Assembly (NCBI RefSeq): GCF_003352915.1
Contig: NZ_CP022314.1
Span: 2,084,231 to 2,148,230, forward strand
Origin: Arthrobacter sp. PM3
GTDB lineage: Bacteria > Actinomycetota > Actinomycetes > Actinomycetales > Micrococcaceae
Length of the DNA: 64,000 bases
Reading direction: 5' to 3'
Shown here: piece after piece, positions 51,462 to 61,231 of the stretch
Layout: each line of letters opens with the position of its first letter
How positions within the stretch are numbered: position 1 is the first letter of the stretch
Position numbers and translations under genes: made by a program
Notes under the pieces: model-generated
The model's database searches: none
What the model was told of the DNA's origin: nothing
The model's input: only the letters and a program-made list of their open reading frames with translations

Positions 51462-52550
51462 ATGCAGCCGGCCGGCCTCCGCCTCCGGTTCCTGGTGCCC
51501 GGCAACGTCCGGCACAACTCCGGCGGCAACGTCTACAACGCCGCGCTCGCCCGGGAACTCGCCGCCCTCGGCGCCGCCGTGGAGACCTGCCCGGTCGACG
51601 GCGGCTGGCCGGGCGGCAGCGCGGAGGACCGGCAGCGCCTGGCCCGGCTGCTGGACCCGGCGCCGGGCACCCTGACCCTGATCGACAGCCTCCTCGCCTG
51701 CGGCGCGCCCGACGAGCTCGAAGCGGCCGCCGCCGCCGGGCGCCCGGCCTGGATCCTGCTCCACATGCCCCTGCCGGACCACCCCGACCGCGAGGGCAGG
51801 GCCCTGCGGGCCGCGGCCGGGATCATCTGCACGAGCGCCTCGGCGGCGGCGGGGATCCGCGCACGCCATGGAACCGACGACATCAAAGTCGCACTCCCCG
51901 GCACCGGGGCCGCCCCGCCGGCTCCCGGCAGTATCCGGGCCGGGGCAGGGGAGCCACACTTCATCGCCGTCGCCGCGCTGCTGCCCAACAAAGACCAGTC
52001 GCTCCTGCTGGCCGCGCTCGCCCAGCTCACGGACCGGCCCTGGACGGCGTCCCTGGTCGGCTCGGACACCGCCGACCCCGGCTACGCGGCGCAGCTGCGA
52101 AACACGGCGGACCGGCTGGGCCTGGCCGGGCGGGTCAGTATCCCCGGTGAGCTCCGCGGAGCAGCCCTCGACGCCGAATGGCGGGCCGCGGACCTCAGCC
52201 TACTCATTTCCCGGGCCGAAACCTACGGCCTGGTGGTCACCGAGTCGCTGGCCCGCGGTATCCCCGTGGTGGTGCGCGCGGGCACCGGCGCCGTCGAGGC
52301 CCTCGCCGCCGGAACACATCCGGTCAACATGCCCGGGACCTCGTCCGGCACTCTGCCGGGCGCAGCCGTCGCACTCGGCACGGACCCCGCGCCGCTCGCG
52401 GAGCTGCTGCGCCGGTGGCTGGACGAGCCGGACCTGCGCGCACAATGGCGGGACGCGGCGGCCGCCGCGCGCGGCCGGTTGCCGGGCTGGGACGCCACCG
52501 CCCGGGCCGTGCTGGGGCACCTGACGGCGCGGGCTCGTACTCCTTCTTGA
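51462..52550 (+). CDS. Group 1 (GT4-type) glycosyltransferase
   Basis: The 362-residue protein has an N-terminal half with LRFLVPGNVRHNSGGNVYNAALARELAALG (acceptor-side GGNxYN loop) and a C-terminal nucleotide-sugar domain with FIAVAALLPNKDQSLLLAALAQL, GYAAQLRNTADRLGLAGRVSIPGEL and SRAETYGLVVTESLARGIPVVV, which holds the GT4 EX7E-like motif. It should transfer a sugar to an unknown acceptor. The gene starts 9 bp after the pterin-synthase-like gene; together they form a three-gene cluster. Confidence 0.85.
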   Translation: MQPAGLRLRFLVPGNVRHNSGGNVYNAALARELAALGAAVETCPVDGGWPGGSAEDRQRLARLLDPAPGTLTLIDSLLACGAPDELEAAAAAGRPAWILLHMPLPDHPDREGRALRAAAGIICTSASAAAGIRARHGTDDIKVALPGTGAAPPAPGSIRAGAGEPHFIAVAALLPNKDQSLLLAALAQLTDRPWTASLVGSDTADPGYAAQLRNTADRLGLAGRVSIPGELRGAALDAEWRAADLSLLISRAETYGLVVTESLARGIPVVVRAGTGAVEALAAGTHPVNMPGTSSGTLPGAAVALGTDPAPLAELLRRWLDEPDLRAQWRDAAAAARGRLPGWDATARAVLGHLTARARTPS

Positions 52551-52611
52551 TGCTGCGTCTTGATGCTGCGTCTTCATTCCGCTGACGCGGATGCTGTTGG
52601 AGAATGACCCC

Positions 52612-53895
52612 ATGAGCTCCCTGCCTGTGACGACGCACGCAGCGTCCGTGGAAGATCCCGCCACTGTGCCGGAACCGCAAAGCCTGACCCCGGAACGGCT
52701 CAGGGCCTGGGCCTGGCACCGGCAGGGCCTGGACGGCTCGCTGGCCGGCTGCACGGCGGAGCAGGTGCTCGCCCGGGCCGGCTGGGCCCGGTCCGTGGGC
52801 GGCGCCAACCCGTACCTGACGCTCTTCGCCCGCGCCGGCATCCGCCGCGGCCAGGTGGACGCCGACGTCCTGGGACACCGGATCCTCGAGCTCCCCGCCG
52901 CCCGCGGCTGCACCTACGTCCTGGGCCGGGACGACTTCGCCTGGGCACTCCAGCTGGGCCGCGACGCCGCCGAATCAGCGTTCAAGGTGGTGGGCCGGCT
53001 CGGCGTGGACCGCGGCGAAATCACGCTGCTGGAAGAACAGGTGCTGCACACACTCGCCGAAGCGGAGGGGCCGCTGGACCCGCGGCAGCTCAAGGAAGAA
53101 CTCGGCGATTCGGTCCGGAATCTCGGGGAGGAAGGCAAGAAGAAGGGCGCCACCACCACGCTGCCCACCGCCCTGGGGCTCCTGCAGGCCGACGGCAGAA
53201 TCCGCCGGGTCCCGGCCAACGGCCGCCTGGACCAGCAACGCTACGCCTACGAGCCCTGGGGCCTGCCGGCCAGCGGCCTCGACGACGACGCCGCGCGAGC
53301 CCGCCTCATCAGCCGCTACCTGGGCTGGACCGGCGGCGCCACCTTCAAACAGTCACAATGGTTCACGGCGTTCACCGTGGCGCAGACCAAGGCGGCGCTC
53401 GCCGCCGCCGGCGCCGTCGAAGTGCCCACCGCCGCCGGGGGCGAGGCCCTGTGGCTGCTGCCCGACGACGTCGAACGCCTCACCGCCTTCGACCCGCCGG
53501 AAGAAGAGCAGGTCCAGCTGCTCGCCGGCACGGACTCGCTGTTCCTGCTGCGCCGCAACGCCGCGGACCTGCTGGCCGGGGAGGACCGGCACCAGCCGGT
53601 GCTGGAGTCGCTCGCGCTGCAGGCGGACCTCCCGGACCACCCCATCGTGGACCGCGGCCGGATCATCGGGCTCTGGCAGTACGAACCGGCAAAGGAACGG
53701 ATCGTGTCCTGGCTGTTCCACGGCCCCACGCCCGCCGTGACGCAGCGCATCGCCGAGGTGGAAGCCTGGATCCGCGAAGACCTCGGCGACTTCCGGGCCT
53801 TCAGCCTCGACTCACCGGCCACCCGGCAGAAGCGCATCGACGCGCTGGCCGCCTCCGCCCGGTCGGCGGCACCTGCGACCGGCGCTGCCGGGTAG
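52612..53895 (+). CDS. Winged-helix DNA-binding domain protein of the AlkZ/YcaQ (HTH_42) family
   Basis: The 427-residue protein matches the HTH_42 family: an N-terminal helical part (LTPERLRAWAWHRQGLDG), repeated winged-helix units and a C-terminal VDRGRIIGLWQYEPAKERIVSWLF. Family members include AlkZ and YcaQ glycosylases that unhook interstrand crosslinks. The catalytic QxQ or QxD motif of AlkZ is not obvious here, so it may belong to a subgroup of unknown activity. I chose the ATG at 52612, preceded by GGAGA. Confidence 0.75.
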   Translation: MSSLPVTTHAASVEDPATVPEPQSLTPERLRAWAWHRQGLDGSLAGCTAEQVLARAGWARSVGGANPYLTLFARAGIRRGQVDADVLGHRILELPAARGCTYVLGRDDFAWALQLGRDAAESAFKVVGRLGVDRGEITLLEEQVLHTLAEAEGPLDPRQLKEELGDSVRNLGEEGKKKGATTTLPTALGLLQADGRIRRVPANGRLDQQRYAYEPWGLPASGLDDDAARARLISRYLGWTGGATFKQSQWFTAFTVAQTKAALAAAGAVEVPTAAGGEALWLLPDDVERLTAFDPPEEEQVQLLAGTDSLFLLRRNAADLLAGEDRHQPVLESLALQADLPDHPIVDRGRIIGLWQYEPAKERIVSWLFHGPTPAVTQRIAEVEAWIREDLGDFRAFSLDSPATRQKRIDALAASARSAAPATGAAG

Positions 53896-53913
53896 ACCGG
53901 CCAGGGGAAGGAC

Positions 53914-54414
53914 TCAGGCGCGGTGACCGGCGAAGAAGTCCCGCAGCAGCGCGGCGCACTCCGGCTCCCGGACCCCCGCGTACACCTCCACCCAGTGGTT
54001 GAGCCGGCGCTCGCGGAGGATATCGAACACGGAGCCCGCGGCCCCTGCTTTCTCGTCCCAGGCGCCGAACACCACACGCGGAATCCTGGCGAGCACCACG
54101 GCCCCGGCGCACATCGCACAGGGTTCCAGCGTGACCACCAGGGTGCAGTCCGCCAGCCGCCAGCCGTCGTCGTCCTTGCCTTCCATCGCCCGGCGGGCCC
54201 GCAGCCGGGCGGCGGCCTCCCGGATCGCGACCATCTCGGCGTGCGCCGTCGGGTCGCCAAGGGCCTCGCGTTCGTTGCGCCCGGTGCCCAGCACCGAACC
54301 GTCCGGCCCGATCACGACGGCGCCGATCGGCACGTCCGCCGTGGCGAGGGCATGCCGGGCCTCGGCGAGGGCAAGGCCCATCCATTCCGCATGCCGGGGC
54401 TCGGGGGAAGTCAT
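53914..54414 (-). CDS. tadA: tRNA adenosine(34) deaminase / nucleoside deaminase
   Basis: The 166-residue enzyme has the cytidine-deaminase-fold zinc motifs: DPTAHAEMVAIREAA (His and catalytic Glu, near residue 57) and TLEPCAMCAGAVVLARI (two Cys, near 97). The PCAMC form and overall length fit TadA, which makes inosine at the wobble position of tRNA-Arg. It is convergent with the winged-helix gene and divergent from the PAP2 gene. Confidence 0.88.
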   Translation of the reverse strand: MTSPEPRHAEWMGLALAEARHALATADVPIGAVVIGPDGSVLGTGRNEREALGDPTAHAEMVAIREAAARLRARRAMEGKDDDGWRLADCTLVVTLEPCAMCAGAVVLARIPRVVFGAWDEKAGAAGSVFDILRERRLNHWVEVYAGVREPECAALLRDFFAGHRA

Positions 54415-54500
54415 GGCTCAATGATAGTTTCGACACTAAGCAGGCTGTGCACCCGGGGCGGGCGGCACCACGGAGTCTGGAACGGAACCGGGAGGCGCGC

Positions 54501-55355
54501 GTGAGCACCAGGACCGAGAGCTGGCTGAACCAGCGCTGGGGAAAATGGGTCGTGCCGTACGCGGCCCTGTGGATCACCCTGCTGATCGGCGGCGTCGTGG
54601 TGGTGGCTCTCGCCCTCGCCAGCGCCGAGGTCTACGACAACGTGGTGGACGACGCCGGCGTCGCGAACCTGGACAAGCCGATGCTGGCCTCCATGGAACA
54701 GCTCCGCAGCCCCGCCCTGAACAGCTTCGTGACCGGGTTCACCAACATCGGCGGCGGAATCGGCATGCCCATCCTGGCCAGCATCCTGACGGCACTGCTG
54801 ATCTACACGTCCCGGTCCTGGCGTCCGCTGATCCTGATCGGCGGCGCCGCCGCGGTCTCGGTCACGGCCACCGCCGTGGGCAAGAAACTGATCGGCCGGA
54901 CCCGCCCGGACCACGCCGACGCCGTCCCGCCCTACGAAAACTCGCCGTCGTTCCCCAGCGGCCACACGCTGAACACCACGGTGGTGATCGCACTGGTGGT
55001 GTACCTGGTCTGCCTGCAGGTCAAACGGACCCTGGTGCGGGTGGCGGTGATCGCGGCGGGCACCATCTTCATCCTCGGGATGGGCATGAGCCGGGTCTAC
55101 CTGGGCCATCACTGGATGACCGACGTGATCTTCGGCTGGATCCTGGGGCTCGCCTGGGTGGGGATCGTGATCCTGGCCCACCGGCTCTTCCACGCGCTGC
55201 GGCACCGGGAGCACGCCGGTCCCGCGCCGACGTTCGAGCACCCGGCGCACCTGCACGAGGGGGCCGACGGCGGTACTCCGGGCGGCCGTGCTCCGGCAGG
55301 CGGCAACGACGCCGATACACCGGGTTCGGCGGGCCGGCCCTCCGCGTCCGGGTGA
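54501..55355 (+). CDS. PAP2 family membrane phosphatase
   Basis: The 284-residue protein has about six membrane helices and the three PAP2 motifs: KKLIGRTRPDHAD near residue 131, PSFPSGHTLNTT near 153, and SRVYLGHHWMTDV near 198. These make up the vanadium-haloperoxidase-like active site that hydrolyses lipid phosphates such as undecaprenyl pyrophosphate or phosphatidic acid. The GTG start at 54501 has GGGAGG 6 bp upstream. The C-terminal tail is Pro/Gly/His-rich and probably disordered. Confidence 0.88.
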   Translation: MSTRTESWLNQRWGKWVVPYAALWITLLIGGVVVVALALASAEVYDNVVDDAGVANLDKPMLASMEQLRSPALNSFVTGFTNIGGGIGMPILASILTALLIYTSRSWRPLILIGGAAAVSVTATAVGKKLIGRTRPDHADAVPPYENSPSFPSGHTLNTTVVIALVVYLVCLQVKRTLVRVAVIAAGTIFILGMGMSRVYLGHHWMTDVIFGWILGLAWVGIVILAHRLFHALRHREHAGPAPTFEHPAHLHEGADGGTPGGRAPAGGNDADTPGSAGRPSASG

Positions 55356-55367
55356 TAGTTTTGACCC

Positions 55368-56003
55368 ATGCGCACTCTCGTTGTGGACCACCCGCTGGTC
55401 GCCCATAAGCTCACCGTTCTGCGGGACAAGAACACCCCGTCCCCGGTCTTCCGCCAGCTGACCGAGGAACTCGTCACGCTCCTGGCCTACGAGGCCACCC
55501 GCGACGTCCGCACCGAACCGGTGACCATCGAGACGCCCGTTAGCACCACCGTCGGCACGGCGTTTACCAAGCCCACCCCGCTGGTGGTCCCGATCCTCCG
55601 CGCCGGGCTCGGCATGCTCGAGGGCATGACCAAACTGGTCCCCACCGCCGAGGTCGGCTTCCTGGGCATGGCCCGCGACGAAGAGACGCTGGACATCATC
55701 ACGTACGCCGAGCGCCTCCCCGAGGACCTCACGGACCGGCAGATCTTCGTCCTGGACCCGATGCTGGCCACCGGCGGCACCCTGCGCGAGGCCATCAAGT
55801 TCCTCTTCAAGCGCGGCGCCTCCGACGTCACCTGCATCTGCCTCCTGGCCGCCCCCGAGGGCCTGGCCAAGCTGGAGGAAGAGCTCTCCGACGCCAACGT
55901 GACGATCGTCCTGGCCTCGATTGACGAGAAGCTCAACGAGAAGTCCTACATCGTGCCGGGCCTCGGCGACGCCGGGGACCGGCTCTACGGCATCGCCGGC
56001 TAG
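55368..56003 (+). CDS. upp: Uracil phosphoribosyltransferase
   Basis: The 211-residue enzyme shows UPRT signatures: [19 protein letters not shown] at the start, [13 protein letters not shown] near residue 72, the PRPP loop [12 protein letters not shown] near 126 and the uracil-binding [15 protein letters not shown] at the C-terminus. It converts uracil and PRPP to UMP in pyrimidine salvage. The start lies 12 bp after the PAP2 stop, so co-transcription is likely. Confidence 0.95.
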   Translation: MRTLVVDHPLVAHKLTVLRDKNTPSPVFRQLTEELVTLLAYEATRDVRTEPVTIETPVSTTVGTAFTKPTPLVVPILRAGLGMLEGMTKLVPTAEVGFLGMARDEETLDIITYAERLPEDLTDRQIFVLDPMLATGGTLREAIKFLFKRGASDVTCICLLAAPEGLAKLEEELSDANVTIVLASIDEKLNEKSYIVPGLGDAGDRLYGIAG

Positions 56004-56064
56004 GGCATAGCTCCCTGCGGGGCAAGCCTTCCGCAGCGACGCGGCCCGCGCTAGCCTGTCGGCC

Positions 56065-56442
56065 ATGGACTGGAAACTTGAACTTGTGTTTGTGCCCGTG
56101 TCCGACGTCGACCGGGCCAAGGATTTCTACGTCAACAAGGTGGGCTTCAACGCCGACTACGACGAACGCCCCATGGACGGCATCCGGTTCGTCCAGCTGA
56201 CCCCGCCGGGCTCCGGATGTTCGATTGCGATCGGCGAGGGACTCAACGACGCCCCGGCCGGCACCGCCCCGAGCCTGCAGCTCGTGGTGGCCGACATCGA
56301 AGCCGCGCACAAGCAGCTCAAGGACAACGGCGTGGACGTCAGCGACATCGACGTCCAGGACTGGGGGCACTTCATTTACTTCGCCGACCCCGACGGCAAC
56401 AAATGGGCCGTGCAGTACATCCCCGGCCGGCCCAACGGCTGA
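56065..56442 (+). CDS. VOC (glyoxalase/bleomycin-resistance) family protein
   Basis: The 125-residue protein has two beta-alpha-beta-beta units of the vicinal oxygen chelate fold: LELVFVPVSDVDRAKDFYVN at the start and SLQLVVADIEAAHKQLKDNG in the second half, ending in HFIYFADPDGNKWAVQYIP. Metal-ligand candidates are few, as in many small VOC proteins of unknown substrate. It is followed by the HAD gene 44 bp downstream. Confidence 0.85.
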   Translation: MDWKLELVFVPVSDVDRAKDFYVNKVGFNADYDERPMDGIRFVQLTPPGSGCSIAIGEGLNDAPAGTAPSLQLVVADIEAAHKQLKDNGVDVSDIDVQDWGHFIYFADPDGNKWAVQYIPGRPNG

Positions 56443-56486
56443 CGTCCCCGGCAGGCGCCGGCCCGGGGATGGGGCAGGATGGACTC

Positions 56487-57167
56487 ATGAGCCTGCAGTC
56501 CAGCCCCCGCACCGCAACCCTGACCGCCCGCGCCGTCCTGTTCGACATGGACGGCACCCTGGTCGATTCCACGAGCATCGTGGAACGGGTGTGGACAGCG
56601 TTTGCCGGGCGTTTCGGGCTTGACATCGACGAGATCCTGCGCACCTCCCACGGGGTCCAGGCCATGGACACGGTCCGCCGGTTCGCGCCGGCCGGCACGG
56701 ACATCCATGCCCTGACCGCGGAACTGGGCCGGATGGAGCTCGCCGAGACCCGGGGAATTGTCCCGGTGCCGGGCGCGCCGGAGCTGCTGGCATGCCTTCC
56801 GCCGGACGCCGTGGCGCTGGTGACCTCCGCGTCACGGGACCTCGCCGGGGTACGGATGGCCGCGGCGGGGATCGGCATCCCTGCCGTCTCGGTCATGTCC
56901 GAAGACGTTGACCGGGGCAAACCGCACCCCGAGGGCTACCTCCGGGCCGCCGCCCTGCTCGGCGTGGCCCCGGCCGACGCCGTGGTCTTCGAGGACGCCC
57001 CGGCGGGCATCGCCGCCGGACTCGCCGCCGGCATCCGGACCGTGGCGGTGGGACCCAACGCCGGCGAACTGCCGGACGGCGTGCTCCACATCCCGGACTA
57101 CTCCGGGGTCACCGTCACCACCCACCGCACCGCCGCCGGGGTGCGCACCCTGTCCTTCAGCTTTTAG
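56487..57167 (+). CDS. HAD-IA family hydrolase (beta-phosphoglucomutase-like / sugar phosphatase)
   Basis: The 226-residue protein has HAD motif I LFDMDGTLVDS (near residue 20, catalytic Asp pair), motif II VTSAS (near 114), motif III lysine in GKPHPEGYL (near 145) and motif IV VFEDAPAGIAAG (near 168). The helical cap between motifs I and II matches subclass IA, as in sugar phosphatases such as YfbT or GPP-like enzymes. I chose the ATG at 56487. The stop overlaps the stop region of the convergent GT39 gene by 4 bp. Confidence 0.88.
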   Translation: MSLQSSPRTATLTARAVLFDMDGTLVDSTSIVERVWTAFAGRFGLDIDEILRTSHGVQAMDTVRRFAPAGTDIHALTAELGRMELAETRGIVPVPGAPELLACLPPDAVALVTSASRDLAGVRMAAAGIGIPAVSVMSEDVDRGKPHPEGYLRAAALLGVAPADAVVFEDAPAGIAAGLAAGIRTVAVGPNAGELPDGVLHIPDYSGVTVTTHRTAAGVRTLSFSF

Positions 57168-59191
57168 GCCTGTCCCGACTCCCCGGCCAGCACGTACACG
57201 GTGGTACCGCCGACGTCCTGCGCGCTGAAGCTGGCCTGCACCCACGCCGCGATCTGCGCCGCGGCATCGGACCCGCTTTCGCCCTGCATCATGCGCCCGG
57301 CGATGAAGTAATGGATTTTCCCCGCGGCCACGTACTGCTGGAACTGTTCCAGCGTCGGCGCCGGATCCGTGCCGTTGAACCCGCCCACGGCCATCACCGG
57401 CAGCTGCGTGGCCAGCTGGTAGCCGGCGGCGTTGTTGGACCCGACGACGGCGGCGGCCCACGTATAGCTGCGCCCGTCCGTCTGCAGCGCGGCGACCAAG
57501 TCCGCCGACGGCGTGCTCGCCCCCAGCAGTCCGCCCATTCCGCCCATACCGCCGGCCCCGCCCGCGCCGCCCGTTCCGCCCGCGCTGCCCGTTCCGCGGG
57601 TGACGCCGGTGCCGGTTCCGCGGGTGAGGCCGGCGCCCGGGCCGTTGCGGTTCGCGCCGCCGAACACCGCCGGCATCCCGGCTCCGAACCGGCCGGCCAC
57701 GGCCGGGCCCGCGCTGACGATTGAGCCGCTGTGTGCCGTCGAGGCGGTGGAGAGCGAGTACGCGAGCGGCCCGGCGAGTGCGGCCGCGACGGCGAGCGCC
57801 GCCGTCGTCCGTGCCATGACCCCGGTGCGGGACCCCCGGCGTCCCGCGCCCTGCACGGGAAACCGGGGTGCCGCGGCGGCCGCCAGCACCAGCCCGGCGG
57901 CGGCGAGGGACCCCAGGAGAGCCACCCAGCGCAGCCACGGAATGTACGTCGCGGTGCGGCCCAGCAGCTCGGAGGCCATGACCCCGGCGGCGACGATCGC
58001 GGCGGCGAGCACCGCGGCCGCCGCTGCCTGGCTGCGCCGCTGCCAGAGCAGGACGCCGCCCAGCCCCGCCAGGCCCGCAATCCCGGGAGCCAGCGCCACC
58101 ATGTAGTACGGGTGGATGATCCCGGCCATGAAACTGAACGTCAGGCCGGTGACCGCCACCCAGGAACCCCAGATGATCACCGAGGCCCGCACGGGATCGG
58201 TGCGCGGGGCCCGGCGCCCCAGCCACAGCAGCCCGGCCCCGAGCAGCAGCACCGCGGGCAGCAGCCAGGCGATCTGGCCGCCGAACTCGGAGTTGAACAG
58301 GCGGAAGAGCCCGGGCGTGCCCCAGCCGTTGCCGCCGCCCACGCTGCCGGTTTCATCGCCGTTGAGCCGGCCCAGGCCGTTGTAGCCCAGGGTCAGTTCC
58401 AGGATGGAGTTGTTCTGCGAGCCGCCGATGTACGGCCGGTCTGCCGCGGGGATGAGTTCGACGGCGGCCAGCCACCACCCGGCCGCGACGGCCATCGAGC
58501 CGCCCGCGGCGAGCAGGTGCAGGACGCGTCTTCCCGGTCCGGCCGGCGCAGCGACCAGGTAGGCGAGGACGAAACCGGGAACCACGAGCAGGACCTGCAG
58601 CTGTTTGGTGAGGAACCCGAACCCCAGGAGCGCCCCGGCGGCCAGGAGCCAGCGCAGGCGCGCGTCCTGGATAGCGCGCAGCACGGCGTAGGCGGCCGCG
58701 GTCATCAGGAGCACCAGCAGGGCATCGGGGTTGTTGAACCGGAACATCAGGACGGCCGCCGGGGTCAGCGCCATGACAGCGCCGGCGAGGAGCCCCGCGC
58801 GGTGGGCCAGCAGGGCATCGGCCGTAGCGGTGGCCGCCGCCCGGCGCACGGCCAGGTAGACCAGCCAGACTGTACCGACCCCCATGAGCGCCTGCGGCAC
58901 CAGGATGCTCCAGGAACTCAGCCCGAAGAGCCGGACTGAGAGCCCCATGACCCACAGGGACGCCGGAGGCTTGTCCACCGTGATGGCGTTGGCGGCATCG
59001 GAGGAACCGAAGAACCAGGCCGTCCAGTCCTGCGAGCCGGCCTGGGCCGCGGCCGAGTAGAAGGCGTTGGCCCAGCCGGACGCGCCGAGGTTCCACAGGT
59101 ACAGCACGGCCGTGGCCAGGAGCAGTGCGGCCAGTTCCAACCGCTGCCGCAGCGGCCGGTTTCCCGGGCGGCGGCTCAGGGTGTCAGCCAT
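57164..59191 (-). CDS. GT39 (ArnT/PMT-like) membrane glycosyltransferase
   Basis: The 675-residue protein has an N-terminal lumenal loop with ASGWANAFYSAAAQAG, the GT39 motif ITVDKPPASLWVMGL near residue 70, and ten or more membrane helices, followed by a Gly/Thr-rich linker (near 520-560) and a small C-terminal domain ending in VGGTTVYVLAG. Such enzymes transfer sugars from polyprenyl-phosphate donors outside the membrane. A closely related gene lies 6 bp upstream, and a GT2-GtrA fusion that could make the lipid-linked donor precedes both. Confidence 0.88.
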   Translation of the reverse strand: MADTLSRRPGNRPLRQRLELAALLLATAVLYLWNLGASGWANAFYSAAAQAGSQDWTAWFFGSSDAANAITVDKPPASLWVMGLSVRLFGLSSWSILVPQALMGVGTVWLVYLAVRRAAATATADALLAHRAGLLAGAVMALTPAAVLMFRFNNPDALLVLLMTAAAYAVLRAIQDARLRWLLAAGALLGFGFLTKQLQVLLVVPGFVLAYLVAAPAGPGRRVLHLLAAGGSMAVAAGWWLAAVELIPAADRPYIGGSQNNSILELTLGYNGLGRLNGDETGSVGGGNGWGTPGLFRLFNSEFGGQIAWLLPAVLLLGAGLLWLGRRAPRTDPVRASVIIWGSWVAVTGLTFSFMAGIIHPYYMVALAPGIAGLAGLGGVLLWQRRSQAAAAAVLAAAIVAAGVMASELLGRTATYIPWLRWVALLGSLAAAGLVLAAAAAPRFPVQGAGRRGSRTGVMARTTAALAVAAALAGPLAYSLSTASTAHSGSIVSAGPAVAGRFGAGMPAVFGGANRNGPGAGLTRGTGTGVTRGTGSAGGTGGAGGAGGMGGMGGLLGASTPSADLVAALQTDGRSYTWAAAVVGSNNAAGYQLATQLPVMAVGGFNGTDPAPTLEQFQQYVAAGKIHYFIAGRMMQGESGSDAAAQIAAWVQASFSAQDVGGTTVYVLAGESGQA

Positions 59192-59197
59192 GCCGGT

Positions 59198-61231
59198 CTA
59201 TGCCCCCAGCTTGTAGACGGTGCTGCTGCCCACGGTCTGGGCCTGGAAGTTGGCCTCGACCCAGGCGGCGACCTCGGAGTTCCCGCCGCGGCCTCCGCCC
59301 ATGCCGCCCATGCCGCCGCCGGCGATGAAGTAGCCGATCTCGCCGCGGTCCACCATCGCCTGGAACTGGGCGAGCGTGGGGTAGGGGTCCCCGCCGTTCC
59401 AGCCGCCGAGCGCGATCACGCTGGTGCCCGTGGCGAGCTCCAGGTCCGCGGCCTGCGTGGCGCCGGAAACAATCGCGGACCACTTGGTGCCGCTGGATTT
59501 CAGCAGGGCCGTCAGCTCGGACGACGCCGTTTCCCCGCCCATACCGCCCGGCGCGCCGCCCATCCCGCCGCCGGCGGTCGTGCCCCCGTCGCCGGTCATG
59601 CCGTCGGCGGTGGTGCCGCCGTCGCGCGCCGTCCGGGCGCCGAAACCGCCGCCCATCGCGGATGCCGTGGGCCCCGACGTCGGGATCGACCCGGAATGCG
59701 GCTGGCCCGCCGTCGCGAGCGTCCAGGCCGCAGTGCCGAGCCCGCCGGCGAGCAGCGAGAGGATCACCACACCGGCCGTGGCGGCCTTGCGGGCCCTGGC
59801 CGGCAGCCCCGCCAGGCTGTCCACCCGCAGCAGGAGCGCCGCCGCGGCGAGGACGCCGAGGGCCACAACGATCACCCGGAGCCCGGGAAGCCAGGCCGGG
59901 TCGCGGCCCAGGAGGACCGCGGACCAGACCGAGGTGGCGAGCACCGTCACGGCCAGGACTGCCCGGGCGGGCCAGTACGCCCGTCCCCGCCACAGCTCCG
60001 CGGCGCCGATACCCGCCAGGGCCGCGACCGCGGGGGCCAGCGCCACGGCGTAGTACGGATGCACGGTGCCGCTCATGAAGCTGAAGATCCCGGCCGTGAC
60101 CACCAGCCAGCCGCCCCACAGCAGGAGCGCCGCACGGGTCCTGGACGTCCGGGCTTCGCGGCGCGTGAACCACAGCCCGGCCGCCAACAGGACCAGGGCC
60201 GCCGGCAGCAGCCAGGACACCTCGCCGCCGAAGCTCGTCCCGAACATCCGGGTGATCCCCGCCGCGCCGCCGAAGCCGACGTTGCCGTTACCGCCCGGGC
60301 CCCCGCCGTTCCCGCCGGGCATGCCGTTCCCGCCCGGCATGCCGCCGGAGCCGGTGATCCGGCCCAGGCCGTTGTAGCCGAACGTCAGTTCCAGGAAACT
60401 GTTGGTCTCCGAGCCGGCCATGTAGGGCCGCGCCGAGGCCGGGGTCAGCTGGAAGAGGGCAATGTAGCTGCCGGCCACCACGGCGATCCCGGCGGCGGCG
60501 GCCAGCAGGTGCAGGATCCGCCGGCGCAGGGTGGTCGGCGCCGCCCACAGGTAGGCCAGGGCCAGCCCGGGCACGATCAGGAAGCCCTGCAGCATCTTGG
60601 TCAGGAACGCCAGCCCGATCACCGCGCCGGCAGCGGCGAGCCATGTCCAGCCGGCTTTTTCGATGGCGCGGGTGGTGAGGTAGGCTGCCAGCACCAGGCA
60701 CAGGGTGAGCATGGCGTCCGGGTTGTTGAACCGGAACATGAGGGCGGCCACCGGGGTCAGCGCGAGTGCGCCGCCGGCCAGCAGGCCAGCTGCGGGCCCG
60801 GACACGCGCTTGACCGTCAGATAGAGGAGCCCGACGGCGGCGACTCCCATGAGCGCCTGGGGAATGAGCATGCTCAGTGCCGAGAAGCCGAAGATTCGCC
60901 CGGCAAGGGCCGGGATCCAGAGGGCGGCCGGCGGCTTGTCCACCGTGATGGCGTTCCCGGCGTCGAGGGAGCCGAACAGCAGCGCGGTCCAGTCCTTGGT
61001 GCCGGCCTGGATGGCCGCGGCGTAGAAGGAGTTGCCGTAGCCGGTGGCTTCCAGGTTCCAAAGGTAGAGCACCGCGGTGGCGGCCAGCAGCAGCGCGGCC
61101 GAGGGCCGCACCCAGCGGGGCTGCGGGCCGAACAGCAGCCGTTCCCGGCGGCTCGGCGACGGGGGTGTGTTCCGGGCTGCCGGCAGATCACCGGCGGGGG
61201 TTCCGGCGGCGGGGGTGATGGTTGCGGTCAT
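59198..61231 (-). CDS. GT39 (ArnT/PMT-like) membrane glycosyltransferase, tandem paralogue
   Basis: The 677-residue protein has the same layout as its neighbour: ATGYGNSFYAAAIQAGTKDW, ITVDKPPAALWIPAL near residue 90, many membrane helices, Gly/Asn-rich loops (GMPGGNGMPGGNGG near 300) and a C-terminal domain with SEVAAWVEANFQAQ. It probably arose by tandem duplication with the 57164-59191 gene, and the two may act on different acceptors. Its start abuts the stop of the GT2-GtrA gene, so all three form one operon. Confidence 0.88.
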   Translation of the reverse strand: MTATITPAAGTPAGDLPAARNTPPSPSRRERLLFGPQPRWVRPSAALLLAATAVLYLWNLEATGYGNSFYAAAIQAGTKDWTALLFGSLDAGNAITVDKPPAALWIPALAGRIFGFSALSMLIPQALMGVAAVGLLYLTVKRVSGPAAGLLAGGALALTPVAALMFRFNNPDAMLTLCLVLAAYLTTRAIEKAGWTWLAAAGAVIGLAFLTKMLQGFLIVPGLALAYLWAAPTTLRRRILHLLAAAAGIAVVAGSYIALFQLTPASARPYMAGSETNSFLELTFGYNGLGRITGSGGMPGGNGMPGGNGGGPGGNGNVGFGGAAGITRMFGTSFGGEVSWLLPAALVLLAAGLWFTRREARTSRTRAALLLWGGWLVVTAGIFSFMSGTVHPYYAVALAPAVAALAGIGAAELWRGRAYWPARAVLAVTVLATSVWSAVLLGRDPAWLPGLRVIVVALGVLAAAALLLRVDSLAGLPARARKAATAGVVILSLLAGGLGTAAWTLATAGQPHSGSIPTSGPTASAMGGGFGARTARDGGTTADGMTGDGGTTAGGGMGGAPGGMGGETASSELTALLKSSGTKWSAIVSGATQAADLELATGTSVIALGGWNGGDPYPTLAQFQAMVDRGEIGYFIAGGGMGGMGGGRGGNSEVAAWVEANFQAQTVGSSTVYKLGA

